Source: Calliphora vicina (taxonomy: Eukaryota > Arthropoda > Insecta > Diptera > Calliphoridae). Taken from it: a stretch of DNA of 64,000 nucleotides. Below the pieces are notes generated by a model. The model made no database searches, had not been told where the DNA came from, and was given only the letters and a program-made list of their open reading frames with translations. The translations under genes and the position numbers were made by a program. Location of the stretch: positions 29,535,667 through 29,599,666 of the forward strand of contig NC_088780.1 of NCBI RefSeq assembly GCF_958450345.1. Direction: 5' to 3'. How positions within the stretch are numbered: position 1 is the first letter of the stretch; every line of letters starts with the position of its first letter. Shown piece after piece: positions 32,470 to 44,831 of this stretch.

Positions 32470-34560
32470 AAGACGAAAAATTTATTTACTACTTTTTTGC
32501 AAAAAGTAGCAAATTTAGCAAAATGTTTTTCTAAATGTTTAGAAGTGAATTTGAAAATATATTTTATTTTAGAAATTATGGAATTTAGTACTTTTTTGTA
32601 CAGGAAATATTTTCTCAGTACTTTTTTGTACAAGAAATATTTTCTCAGTAATAAAATTTTAAGGAATTTGTATTTTTACATAATTTTCTTTAAAAAGTAG
32701 TAAATTAATACTACTTTTTTTTTGTAAAAAAGTAGTAAATTTTGTCATATTTGTCATGCATGGTATTTAACACTTCTAAGTAAATTTGAAAATATATTTT
32801 TTTTAGAAATTTAAAATAGTAGTGAAAATACTACTTTTTGAGAAACGTATTGAATTTAGTACTTTTTTGTACAGGAAATATTTTCTCAGTAATAAAATTT
32901 TAAGGAATTTGTATTTTTAGATAATTTTCTGTAAAAAGTTGTAAATTAATACTACTTTTTTTTTGTAAAAAAGTATTAAATTTTGTTATATTTGTCATGA
33001 AAGGTATTTAACACTTTTAAGTGAATTGAAAATATATTATTTTTAGTAATTTAAATTGGTAGTAAAAATACTACTTTTTGAGAAAAGTATTGAATTTGGT
33101 ACTTTTTTGAACAGGAAATATTTTCTCAATAATATAATTTTAAGGAATTTATATTTTTAGATAATTTGCTGTAAAAAGTAGTAAATTATTACTACTTTTT
33201 TTGGAAAAAATAATAATTTTTTATATTTTTCTTGCAAAGTATTTATCACGTTTAAGAGAATTTGAAAATATATTTTTTTTAGAAATTTTAAATAGTAGTA
33301 AAAATACTACTTTTTGAGAAAAGTATTGAATTTAGTACTTTTTCTTACAGGAAATCTTTTCTCAATAAAATTATTTTAAGGAATTTGCATTTTTAAATAA
33401 TTTTCTGTAAAAGGTAGTAAATTGTTACTACTTTGTTTGCAAAAAAGTAGTAAATTTTGTCATATTCATCATGCAAGGTATTTAACAAGTTTAAGTGAAT
33501 TTGAAAATACATATATTTTTTAGAACTTTAAAATAGTAGTAAAAATACTACTTTTTGAGAAAAGTATTAAATTTAGTAATTTTTTGTACAGGAAAAATTT
33601 TATCAATAATATAATTTTAATAAATTTGTATTTTTAGATAATTTTCTGTAAAAAGTAGTAAATTATTACTACTTTTTTTTGTAAAAAAGTAGTAATTTTT
33701 TATATTTTCCATGCAATGCATTTACCACTATCAAGTGAATTTGAAAAAACATTTTTTTTAGAAATTTAAAATAGTAGTGAAAATACTACTTTTTTGAGAA
33801 AAGTATTGAATTTAGTACTTTTTTGTACAGGAAATATTTTATCACTAATATAATTTTAAGAGATTTGTATTTTTAGATCATTTTATGTAAAGAGTAGTAA
33901 ATTGTAACTACTTTGTTTGCAAAAAAGTAGTAAGTTTTGTTATATAAAGTAGTATATTATTCCTACATTTTTTGTAAAAAGAAATATTTTTGTTAATTTA
34001 TTCATGCAAGTTATTTAATACGTTTACGAGATTTTAAAAACATGGTTTTTATTTACTTTTAAAAAAGTAGTATTTTTACTACCTTTTTCAAAAAGCAGGA
34101 AAATTATCACTTTTTTCTTGAGATAAGAATTAATACTAAAAAATTACTTATTACTACAAATTTTTTTTTGTTGGATTTTCCATAAGTACGAAATTTATTA
34201 CGTTTTTTTTTTGGAAAAGTACTAAATTTACAAAAATGTTAGTTAACATGTTTTTTAAGTCATCATATAATTCTGAAAACATAATTTTTTGAGAAATTTA
34301 AAATAGTAGTAAAAATACTACTTTTTGAAAAAAGTATAAAATTCGTTACTTTTCAGTACAGAATAAGTTTTCTTAAAATGTAAACTTTAAGGATGTGATA
34401 TTTTTAGATTCGTTTTTTGTAAAAAGTAGTAAATTATTTGCTACATTTTTTTAAAAATAGTCGAATTTTTATATTTTTGTTGAAAAATATTTAAATTTTC
34501 TAAGTGATTTTAAAAATATGGTTTTTATTTAATATAAATGAAATAGTATTTCTACTACAT
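32470..34560. repeat. Hairpin satellite array B, about 240-bp monomer
   Basis: The block GAATTTAGTACTTTTTTGTA recurs near 32582, 32853, 33092, 33330, 33570 and 33805 (spacing 235-271). Each unit has the dyad AGTAGTAAAAATACTACT, then GAGAAAAGTATTGAATTTAG, AAGGAATTTGTATTTTTAGA and AAAAGTAGTAAATTATTACT. From about 34020 the units return to the longer 475-bp type. Confidence 0.85.
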
Positions 34561-34684
34561 TTTATTAAGAATTAAGAAAAAAGATATCTGAATGCTTTTA
34601 ATATCTAAAATTAAATTTGGAAACATAATTTTTTTTATTTAAAACAATATTTTAATAATTTTTTTTAATATTTTCTCTTTACAG

Positions 34685-34743
34685 GTATGTTTTGTTCAAA
34701 TCTTAAAACTCAAACTCACATAATTTAATTATAATTAGCTAAG
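34685..34743 (+). promoter_or_regulatory. Candidate recursive splice site with 59-nt RS-exon
   Basis: A long T/C tract ending TTTTCTCTTTACAG (to 34684) is followed at once by GTATGT, so a 3' splice site and a 5' splice site are fused at one junction. A second 5' splice site, AAG|GTAAGA, starts at 34744, 59 nt downstream. All three frames of the 59 nt contain stops, so it cannot be an internal coding exon. This layout is what is known for recursive splice sites in long fly introns, where a downstream cryptic 5' splice site helps define the site. It implies a + strand host intron. Confidence 0.55.
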
Positions 34744-35544
34744 GTAAGAAATAAATATATTTAAACACACTTCAGTTATAAGTGTCACTTATTGCCCGCT
34801 TTTCTACACAAAATGATAAAAATCTTTGTACAGGTCTTCACTTCTTTTGTAAACTCAAAAATTACCGCTTTATCATTAATATCTTAAAAAGTTTGAACAT
34901 TTCTCTAATGACAATTATCTTAAACAATTACAACACTTTAAAAATTGCTCTTCATGTGAAGTGTTTTAACAGCGTCATGTGTGAGCGAGCGTCCAGCCAA
35001 CAAGATAATCTGATATGGCGTCACTTTTCAACATTTTCAAGTATTATTTAATAATCTTGTTATTTGTTAACTTGTATTTTTTTAAATTTTTTTGTGGGGT
35101 AATTATAAAAAACTTAAGACTACCATACACACACTTTTTATTTTCCTAATGTTATGGTATTTGCCCGTAATTAAGTTAAGTAATTGGCTTCCGTTTTTGT
35201 GGAAATAAAACCTGCAAGAAATGTTTTTTAAAAAAAAAAATTCTGATTTTTTCGTTATAAATATAACAAACATAACTGTTATCAATTATAATGGTACAAC
35301 ACAAAAAAAAGAATGAACGAACGAAATCTAATTAAATGTATTTTGTTTTCAAATGGTTATAAACTCACATGTTTGAGTAACTTCACAGTAACACAAATAT
35401 CAGTCATAAATAATTGAAATAACTTTTAACAAACTAAAAATAAAATATTTGTACTTTTGTATATAACCCTTATAATTTAAAAAGAAAATGGAAAGTGTAA
35501 ATAAATTGTATCATTTATATGTAACACTTGAGAAATATAGAAGG
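34744..35544. other. AT-rich sequence after the splice junction
   Basis: No satellite dyads and no recognisable coding content. It includes a short GC-richer patch near 34975..35025. Confidence 0.4.
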
Positions 35545-38160
35545 TTTTCAGCAGTAGTAAAAATACTACTTTTTTAAAAAAGTATTGAATTCGGCACTTT
35601 AGTGTACATAATAAACTTTTCCGAAATTTTTACTTAAAGCCAATTGTATTTTTTAGATAAGTTTTTGTAAAAAGTAGTTAATTATTTGCTCCCTTTTTGC
35701 TAAATATACAATAAAATGTTAAATTGTTCTTGTAAATTATTCAAAACGATTAGGAGATTTTAAAAATCTAGTTTTTAGAATTTTTTAAAAAAGTAGTATT
35801 TCTACTACTTTTTTTAAAAACTTATGAATTTACTTGTTTTTTCCCCTGATTATAATTATTAAACAAATAATATTTATTACTATAATTTTTTTGGTTAGAT
35901 TTTTTATAAAAACGAAATTTATTAACTACTTTTTCACAAAAAGTAGTAAATTTGGAAAAAAAATTTATTTCATTGTTTTAAATAACTTAAAGTAAATTTT
36001 AAAACATAATTTTTTGGCAAATTTAAAATAGTAGTAAAAATACTACTTTTTTCAAAAATGTATTATATTCACTACTTTTATATGCATAATATGTTTTGCT
36101 AAAATTTTAACTTGAACCAAATATTAGATATATTTACATTTTTGTAAATAGTAGTTAATTATTTGCTACTTTTTTACAAAAGTTACAATAAAATGTAAAA
36201 TTGTTCTTGTAAATTATTCAAAACGATTAGGAGATTTTAAAAATCTAGTTTTTAGAATTTTTTAAAAAAGTAGTATTTCTACTACCTTTTAAAAAAACTT
36301 TTGAATTTACTTGATTTTTCTCCTGATTATAATTATTAAGCAAATATTATTTATTACTATACATTTCTTTGGTTATATTAGCCAGAAGTACGAAATTTAT
36401 TAACTACTTTTTCACAAAAAGTAGTAAATTTGGTAAAATTTTTATTTCATTGTTTTAAATAACTTAAAGTGAATTTGAAAACATAATTTTTTGGAAAATT
36501 AAAAATAGTAGTAAAAATACTACTTTTTTCAAAAATGTATTATATTCACTACTTTTATATGCATAATATGTTTTGCTAAAATTTTAACTTGAACCAAATA
36601 CTAGATATATTGAACCAAATACTAGATATATTAACAATTTTGTAAATAGTAGTTAATTATCTGCTACTTTTTTTGCAAAAGATACAATAAAATGTAAAAA
36701 TGTTCTTGTAAATTATTCAAAATGATTTCAAGATTTTAAAAATCTAGTTTTTAGAATTTTTTAAAAATAGTAGTATTTCTACTACCTTTTAAAAAAACTT
36801 AAGAATTTACTTATTTTTTCTCCAGATTATAATTGTTAATCAAAATTTTAACTTGAACCAAATACTAGATATATTAAATTTTTTTAAAAAGTAGTAAATT
36901 TTTTGCTCCTTCCTTTCAAAAATTAGTAAATTTTGTTAAATTTTTCATGGAAAGTATTTAGTGCATTTAGGTGATTTAAAAACTATGGTTTTTATTTACT
37001 TTTAAAAAAAATAGTATTTCTACTACTTTTTTCAAAAAGCTGGGAATTTACTACTTTTACTAGTAAAATATACTTTATTATTGCAACTTTTTTTGTAGAG
37101 TTTCTTATGGCTACGAACTTTGTAAAAACTTTTTAGAAAAAAGTAGTAAATTCCGTAAAAATTTTGTTTTAAATATATAAAAGTGGATTTGAAAACATAT
37201 TTTTTTTAAATTTATAAAAACTACTTTAAAAAAATTAAAATTCATTACTCAATATAGAAATATTCGTATTTTCCCATAATTTTAACTTTATTACATTTGA
37301 ATACTTTTTTTAATTAAAAGTAGTAAATTTTGATATATTTTCCATACAATTGGTCAATTCACAAGGTCTCTTATTCATATTGTAATAATGTCTTAATATA
37401 TCTCGACTCGGCAGCTCGACTTAACCGACACTTAGGTATTCCGCGAAGGTCTCTACTGGTTGGTTACGATAACACAATAAACATAGCATACAGAGTACTA
37501 TTATTTTAGGACACTTTTTAATTGAAAAAAAAAAAAAACCATTGTGAAATGTTAGGACATTATGACAATATGACATGATAAGACCCTTGCGAATTGACCA
37601 AATATATTTAAGTATTTTAGGTGAGTTTTAAATTAGGGTTTTTATTTGCTTTAAATAAAGTAGTATTTCTACTACCTTTTTTCTTTCATATTATCATTAC
37701 TACCAAAATATAATTTAATACTATAAAGTTTTTTTGTTGAATTTCCCATAAGTACAAAATTTAATAAGTACTTTTTTAAAAAAGGTAGTAATTTTTGTTA
37801 AATTTTTCATGGAAACTATTTAGCGCATTTATATGATTTTAAAAATATAATTTTTATTAATTTTTAAAAAAGTAGTATTTTTTACTACTTTTTTTAAAAA
37901 GGTGGGAATTTACTACTTTTTTATTTAGATTATAATTTGTTACAAAAAATGCTTAATTGCTATAAAAAAATTTTCTTAAATTTCTTATAACTATGTAATT
38001 TAGTAACTACTTTTTAGCAAATAGTAGTAAATTTATAAAAATGCTTATTAAAATGTTCTAAATTTCCAAAAGTAAATTTGAAAACATATTTTTTTTTTTT
38101 AATTTATAATAGTAGTAAAAATACTACTTTTTTGAAAAGTATTAAATTTATTTTTAAAAA
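35545..38160. repeat. Hairpin satellite array C, diverged 475-bp type
   Basis: The dyad AGTAGTATTTCTACTAC recurs near 35797, 36272, 36772, 37013, 37665 and 37875. AGTAGTAAAAATACTACT occurs near 35553, 36030, 36510 and 38111. A 24-bp internal duplication (GAACCAAATACTAGATATAT) at 36592..36632 lengthens one unit. It is interrupted by the MITE at 37350..37601. More degenerate than arrays A and B. Confidence 0.8.
37350..37601. mobile_element. 252-bp TIR MITE inside satellite array C
   Basis: The left end TTGGTCAATTCACAAGGTCT and the reverse complement of the right end TTGGTCAATTCGCAAGGGTCTT form the inverted repeat. GC-richer interior (CTCGACTCGGCAGCTCGACT). The flanking satellite continues on both sides. 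Target duplication not certain. Confidence 0.7.
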
Positions 38161-40175
38161 TTAATCCAAAATGTTATCTCTGAAATTTTTGTTAAAGAAC
38201 AGTTTTAGTTGGAACAAATCAATTACTGTACGGCATTTTATGAACGTATCTGCCTAACTGTGAGTTAGTTCGCAACTACTTTACTTTTTTATGACCGCTT
38301 TTTCTCATTATTTTATATTTATTTAATTTTTTTTGTAGGTTTGTGTAACTACTCGTCGCCGTATTTTACCTTTATGGCGGCATTAAAATATAATTTCATT
38401 TCATGTTCGAGTAAAATATCAATCACTGCATTTGTTACGTTTTTTTTTATTATTATTATTGTTAGTGTTGCTGTTGTTGTCGTAGTATAACACCACAAAA
38501 CCAAAAAATGATTTATCATCAAAAGTTTCTTTATTTTATTTATATAGTTTTTTTTTATATATACATTTCGTTGAAATAGTAACGATCAACAACAAAAAAA
38601 TAAAAATTTGTGTGTTTTATTTTTTTTTTTGTATTGTATAAAATGTTCTACTTTAGATAAGAAATAATCGTTTTGTTGTGTCGTTATTGAGGTCTGAATA
38701 CGGGCAGAAAGAAACAAGTCATTTTGTTTTTGAATAAAAAAACAAATGTTAAACGAAAAATCACCAAATAATCAAGGTGTTAAGGCTTTGTCTGGTCTTG
38801 TAAATAGTCATTTTAACGCTTAAGATAAGGTTTCCAGGAATAGTTAAAAAAATTACTGAAATTTTGAGAAAATTTTTAAATGGAATGCAAAAAAAAATTT
38901 GATTTGCTAAAAAAACTGATTTTACAAATGTTCATTGATTTTTAAAATTTTCAAATTTTTTGAATATTTTTTGGACCTTATTTTTAACAAATTTCCTTCT
39001 TCACACAAAATTTAACAAATTTAATCCGTTTTTTACTTATAAGAAAAAACTAACTAAATTTCTATTTCCTTTAATTCTAAAGGAAAAATATAACAGAAAA
39101 TGACATATTTTTTTATTACATTTTTCTACCAAAAAAAAATTCATTACTTGTGTCATAAGCATACTTGGAACGGTCAGTTGCAAGACTGCATGGTGAGACT
39201 TACCTACATACAAACATACTCTTATAAATCACCTGATGACGCTGATGATGTACAACAAAAAAAAAACTATTACAACTCTTTTGCTTAATAAGGGATGGGG
39301 ATATACAAACAGGTAAAACTGCAATATGGTCATGATTGCACATGGTCTTGGCTCTACAACTACAACCAGTCTTAAACAAAAAATATAAATTAAAATCCAT
39401 TGTAGGGGTGTAAACATGAAAACATTAAAGAGCATAAAAGAGAAAAATGTAGAAAAATAAGGAAACCACATTAAGGATATAACTACAACTCCTTATGACT
39501 TACAAATACACCAACAATTATAGCCAAGCAGGCATTACACAACAACAGTAACAGCAGCAATAAAAACTCAAGCAGTCACATACAACTGGCATCTTGAATT
39601 TTAAACCCTGATATTATGGTACTTATTGTGTAAGGGATGTTCTAGAAATACGCATACAACAGGCATGAACAATTGTTTGGAATTAATGAAACCTACAAAA
39701 TATTTTGCTATGAATTTTAAATTGGTTTCACTGCAAAATAAATTTTCTTTTGGTGGCTTAAAACAGGATCACACAGTTAATGTGTATATCTCGCAATAAA
39801 TACCTTTATCGTTGATCCTTAGAGACTAATCTAATCACAGATTAATAGTTTCTTTAACATCACTGCCTTCAAAGGTACAGTTTTGTCATGTTTCCTTTTA
39901 GGAATATTTTGCTAGCTTCATATATTTTACTATTATCAATAAATCCATATCCTTCAAGACCTTTAGATTCTGAAGGAAAAAAAGAGTTAAATCAACTAAG
40001 CCAATTGCATGATTGTGCAGGTAATTAACAGAGAAAGAGAAACCATTATCTTGATCTTCCTCACAAAAACATCAACAAATAATAATACCTATGTACATCT
40101 TCAAATCAGGTTGATTAATGCCAAGTTTTCTCTTCCATAACCTGTTGCCATGGACTCTCAAAGGGTTTAGTTATT
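38161..40175. other. AT-rich unassigned sequence
   Basis: A TTTTTTTTGTAG|GTTTGT junction at 38338/38339 is a weak second candidate for a fused splice site. A TTA/TTG microsatellite lies near 38450..38485. A TGCATG|GTGAGA 5' splice-site match sits at 39191. No exon pair can be supported. Confidence 0.4.
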
Positions 40176-40265
40176 GGACATATGACTTAAAAATGCAGAA
40201 TTTTTTTTTTTTAATTTTTAGCTTTTATTTTGAAACTTTAGTACAATATAAATTTTACCCAAACA
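40176..40265 (-). mobile_element. Mariner 3'-end fragment
   Basis: ATGACTTAAAAATGCAGAAT, AGCTTTTATTTTGAAAC and GTACAATATAAATTT match the 3' end of the mariner at 50863 (ATGACTTAAAAATGCGTGAA and so on). No transposase coding remains. Confidence 0.55.
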
Positions 40266-40304
40266 TCTTCAATATTACGTTCTGTAGTTTTTGCAAATGG
40301 TTTC

Positions 40305-40400
40305 CTTGGGAGCCAATTTGACGGACAGACGGACGGACATCGTTAAATCGATCCAGAGAGTAATTCTGAGTGGGTTTTTAAAATACAACATTCAACAAAA
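40305..40400 (-). mobile_element. Short Helentron-like subfamily 2 remnant
   Basis: GACGGACAGACGGACGGACA, TCGTTAAATCGATCCAGAGA and GTAATTCTGAGTGGG match the distal part of 61180..62131. Confidence 0.5.
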
Positions 40401-40495
40401 CTACAACAACATGCTCGTACAGTCCTATTAATCTTTTATGCATATTACAACAACACAATTTAAAATTGTGTATTTTCCCCCAAAAACTAGAATTT

Positions 40496-40690
40496 TTTCA
40501 TATTGCTTTACATTTTGGTTTATAACTTTTTGAATTTTATATCGATTTTGCTAATTTTTAATACCAAGTTGCCTAGAACAATGAGAAATGTGTCTCAAGA
40601 ATTTCATTAATTTCTATTGGGTATTTTACCTGTTAAAGTGATTTACACACACCTAAAAAGAATTATAGCGATTCTAGGTATGAAACGTTA
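40496..40690 (-). repeat. Partial copy of the 2640..3700 dispersed repeat
   Basis: Words TTTTGGTTTATAACTTTTT, TTTTGCTAATTTTTAATACC, CCTAGAACAATGAGAAATGT and GTGATTTACACACACC align with 5220..5440 and 5990..6150. Confidence 0.5.
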
Positions 40691-41234
40691 CAATTGTTCG
40701 TATGTGAACTTGCAGATCACAGATTCACGACTTATATATTGTCATTCTAACTGGTTATTTTAACCGGATGATGTCATTGGAGCAACTGCTTAACACGATC
40801 TCACAAATAGGAACTCAAAAAAAATATTGTGTTAATGCGAGTAAGCTATTCATTTGTAAGGACTCTAATATAGACTTTGATCATAATAACGAATTTCTGA
40901 AGTCTTAGAAATATTCATCTCATTAGTTCCTCAAATTAAGTTTCTTTATAGAAGCTATAAGGCCTGTCACACATTTTGTTCGGAATGGTTTCAATTCCGT
41001 AGTTTTTATTCCGATCGATTTCGTTCACTATAAAGAATTCGCACAGCTAACAAATTTCCAAACATTTTACAATTATGACATGATTACAATAATTTTTTTA
41101 ATTTAATCTGTATGCATATTGGCCTCAGTTTGGCCTCTACTGTAGGAAATTATTTCAGACTTTTTAGGGTTTTTGAATTCTTCTAAGAAATTTCTTAATA
41201 TGTACGAAACTCTTAACCATTTTTTTTGCTTTAG
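40691..41234. other. Unassigned sequence
   Basis: A GGCCTGTCACACATTTTGTTC block near 40969 looks like an element end, but no partner was found. Nothing else recognised. Confidence 0.35.
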
Positions 41235-41256
41235 CACTGTGGTTCCAAATCAAAAT

Positions 41257-41910
41257 CAAGGTGGACAAAATTATGAAAATCGGTATCTTCAGAATTTGGA
41301 AAAAACTAAGTTTTTTCGGAAGCTGACAACCTGCTCTCCTCCAATACAAATGGGGGTTTCAATTGGACATTTCGTTTTCTCGACAGAAGCACCAGAAATT
41401 CAACAAATTTTGAATCATATTTTCGTTAATTTTTTTTAATATTTTACTGCTTTACTAAATTAGATATATCTCAATGGTTTTACCATATAGAAATTCAAAC
41501 TTTAAAACATAGATAAACATTGATATAGGCTTTTATTAAATGTATATCTTATAATTATGGGCCTCTCCATTTTCCTGTTATAGTCCTTTAAACTTGGTTC
41601 TCAAATATACTGATATTTTTTTTCTAAGAATGTTATATAACTTGCCAAAAAAAAGACCGTCGAAGCCCGTCCAAAGACTATATACATCATTTAAAGAAAC
41701 TTCTGGGGAATGTCTTTGTAAAAAAATTGTAGCTGCCAGCACCCGCCGCAACACTTTTTTTTAATTTTTACGGAATGGAATTTTTAGAATTTTTAGAAAT
41801 ATTACTGTAACATGAACAAAAGTTTATATTGATCTTTTAAAGATTTTTTTTTGAATCCGAGATATCAATTCTATATAAAAAGATCGCCAAATAATTTTGT
41901 CCACCCAGTG
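41257..41910. mobile_element. Probable Tc1/mariner-type TIR relic
   Basis: The left AAGGTGGACAAAATTATG and the reverse complement of the right end CACTGGGTGGACAAAATTAT share GGTGGACAAAATTAT, ends typical of Tc1-like elements. The interior has no readable transposase. The left end is diverged and TA flanks are not clear. Confidence 0.4.
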
Positions 41911-42120
41911 TTTAGGGGGCAAAAAATGTAACATTTTAAAATCTCAATTTCCCATCCCTCGCTATGAATAAAACCCACCACAAAAGATTTGTTGTTATTG
42001 TTGTAGTTATGTAAAGAGTATTTTGTTGTTCTTATTATGTTGTATGTTAAATTGAAAAACATAAATGTATGAGTATGTTTTATTTAGCAGACAAGGAAAC
42101 CTACAAACAAAACCCAACAG

Positions 42121-43010
42121 TTAAGCAAGTAGTCAATGTATCCCTTAAAGACAATAATTGTCACAAGTGTCTTATTACTTGGCTGACTCCAATTTATATA
42201 TTTTGGATCATTTGACATGTATGTCGTCTTTGTAGTGCAGAGATAAGACAATTTGTTACTTTATACATCCCAGGTAATCTATCCTGAAGACAATTGCCAG
42301 TAAAGTGTCTCTAAGTAATCTAGAGTGTAGTCACTATGAAGGTTTATATCGTACTTCACTTTTTTGTCTGTATTTCGTGTAACTCCCCAGCTATTAAGCA
42401 AGTATGAATGTATCCCTTATAGTCAGTAATTGTCAGTAATGTCTGATCACATAGTTGACTCCAATTTATATATTTTGGGTTATTTGGGACGTATGTGCTC
42501 TTTGTAGTGTAGAGAGAAGAAAATTGGTTACTTTATACATCCCAGGTAATCTAGATTACTTAGAGACAATTGCCACTTAACTGTCTCTAAGTAATCTAGA
42601 TTGTAGTAACTTTAAACGTTTTGTGAGTAATTCGTACAGAATGGTTTTATACAAATTGTGTTGATATAATTCTCATACAGTTTATTTTTATTTATGCTTA
42701 AGTATACTGATATCCCATGTAATATAGCATGAAGTCAATAGTCACTTTAGTGTCTCTTAGTAACCTATAATGAAGTCACTTTAAACGTTTATTTTGTACT
42801 GCTTTTTAGAAAACAATCCATTGGAATGAAGGTTTGTTTACAAGCAATCGTTTATTGGACTGTCTGTTATATGTCTTTTTATATGACTATTTGTGGTCAA
42901 TTAGCATCCGTACATGTTAAAATAACTAGTTAGGTAGCTAATCAAGTAACCATTTAGGTAGCCAGTAAAGTAACTGGCGCTATTTAACCAGTATGTAAAT
43001 ACAATGCGTT
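42121..43010 (+). repeat. Segmental duplication, copy B (unoccupied)
   Basis: Direct-orientation counterpart of 26363..27540, about 15.8 kb away. It retains the 273-bp internal tandem duplication and both single TTAA sites (42121-42124 and 42698-42701) where copy A has MITEs. Single-base differences and small indels are scattered throughout. No coding content. Confidence 0.75.
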
Positions 43011-44409
43011 GACTACTTTGAACCAGCAATTAGACAATCTAAAAAGGGATAGGACATGCACGTGTTAAAATAAATAGTCACGTAGCTATTAAAGTAACTA
43101 GTTTCCACCCTAAATGATGGATAAAATCACTAGTTAGGTACTGTCTCCTAAAACTGCTGGGAAAGAAGTGTTCACACACATGCACAAGGAACCTTCTGAG
43201 TTCAAATGCGTGTGTGTTGTGTATGTGTTCTTAAGACTAGCACGTGCTGTTATAATAAAATTTTAAAATTTATTGTCATTGCATGCTCATTTACTACGAC
43301 CAGCAGCAGCAGCAGCAGTATGTTGTTGCGTGTATGCTCAAATTGCTTGCTTGTCCGTTTCGGACTACAGCAACAAAGGATATGTTGGGTTTTAAAAATG
43401 AAAAATATTTCTTACTCGTCTTCTGTTTCTGGTATACTTCATGCTGGACTTGGCACAAAATTTGTTACTGAGCTTGCACGATGATTGTTGTTGGTGGTGG
43501 TGGGGTTAAAACCCTAAAGAACCATTAAACAGAGAAGACCAGTTTTTATTTTTGTTTTTGCTTTCTTTCGTTTAATTGTCTTCCGGTTTTTATGTTTATT
43601 TCCCATAAACACACATACGCTCTCTTACACAAACACCAAAATGCACTCAGCCAAAAAAAAAAATATATAAAAAAGGGCAGTGAACCACACCTTCTACTAT
43701 TGTCTTTCTGTTTTTTTCTTTTTTGGATAATAATTCTTGTTTTTGATCCTCTGTTACTTTGCTTTTTACCATACGGCTGATAACAATTGAGAAATGTTAC
43801 AATATTTATTTTGTTGGTGACCAACCAGGTATTTACTTTAAACAATTTATTGACATATGGCGGCATGTGGATGTTTTTTGAACTCATAAATGTATATCTG
43901 TTTGTCTAAGGGTTTGAGCTATTTAATTGTTAAGTTTGTTTTTGTAAATTACTCGTTTATTGTTTAAATGTGTTTTAATTACAGTTTTTTTTTTCTTCCA
44001 AAAAATTAAAATTGTCATTGTTAAAAGCCAGGAACAGCAAGCAAGCAGCAGCTTGTATTTTATGTTTTCCAAAAAGAAACACCTGTACTTTTTTAATTGA
44101 ATATATAACAATGTTTTGATATTTCTGTTTTATTTTGTTCACAATATTTTTATATTTTTTGAAACATTTTAAAACAACCAGCAAAATACTGATAATTCTG
44201 TAAAGCAATATTTAACTGAAGCGATCTGTGAAAAACTTTAAATTTTTGATATCTTATTAACAGAGAATACAACCATAAACATACATTTCTACGAAAGCAG
44301 GATCGGAATAATCCAATTTCACTCGTCCGATACAGAGAGTGAAAATGAAAAATTTAAAAATGCTTTACTTTTATATTATTAAACTATGACTTGAAAATAC
44401 GGAGTTTAT
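43011..44409. other. Unassigned sequence with a CAG microsatellite
   Basis: (CAG)6 at 43301..43318 and a GGT run near 43488. ORFs here are short and overlapping on both strands, with no recognisable domain. Confidence 0.4.
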
Positions 44410-44830
44410 AATAGAAGGCCTATATTTTGAACGCGATTTTTGTTTTTATTAACTTATATGTCATTTTGAAGGGTACATATTAGTCATTTATTCTCTCTTA
44501 GTTATTGAACAAAGTTTTTTGGCTTAGAAAATGTCGAATTTTGTACCAACAAAGCGTCATATGCGGGAAGTTTTGCTTTACTTCTTGAATTTAAAGAAAT
44601 GTGCTCACCAAAGCTTATGTTGAATGTGCTCCATTTTTTTCAGCGTACGAAAGATGGTTTGTGCATTTCAGAAGTGGTGATTTTGACACGGAAGAAAAAC
44701 ATTGACCAGGACAGCCAAAAAAGTTTGAATAACAAGAATTCGAGGCATTACTCCATGAAGATTGTTTTAAAACTCAACAAGAACAATTGGGAGCTACTCA
44801 AGCAGCAACGCACAGTAGGGGATCTGAAAA
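44410..44830 (+). pseudogene. Mariner 5' fragment (leader plus N-terminal transposase)
   Basis: A leader starting TTTTGAACGCGATTTTTG that matches the reverse complement of 8100..8270, followed by N-terminal transposase remnants: CSPKLMLNVLH, the RTKDGLCISEVVIL block, and a degraded RHYSMKIVLKLN block where intact relatives have ALLHEDYCQTQ. It lacks the catalytic domain and is replaced at 44830 by a Transib-like copy. Confidence 0.7.
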
Positions 44831-44831
44831 A

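Noticed and set aside
28250..38160. Regularly spaced dyads as a CRISPR-like array
   Set aside because: Repeat units are 240-475 bp, A/T-rich and in a fly-type genome, with no unique spacers and no cas genes.
38320..38350. Second fused splice junction TTTTGTAG|GTTTGT
   Set aside because: GTTTGT is a poor 5' splice site and no supporting downstream site was found; kept only as a weak note.
43546..43887. 113-residue minus-strand ORF
   Set aside because: Low-complexity Lys/Phe-rich frame across A/T tracts, overlapping another ORF on the opposite strand; no recognisable domain.
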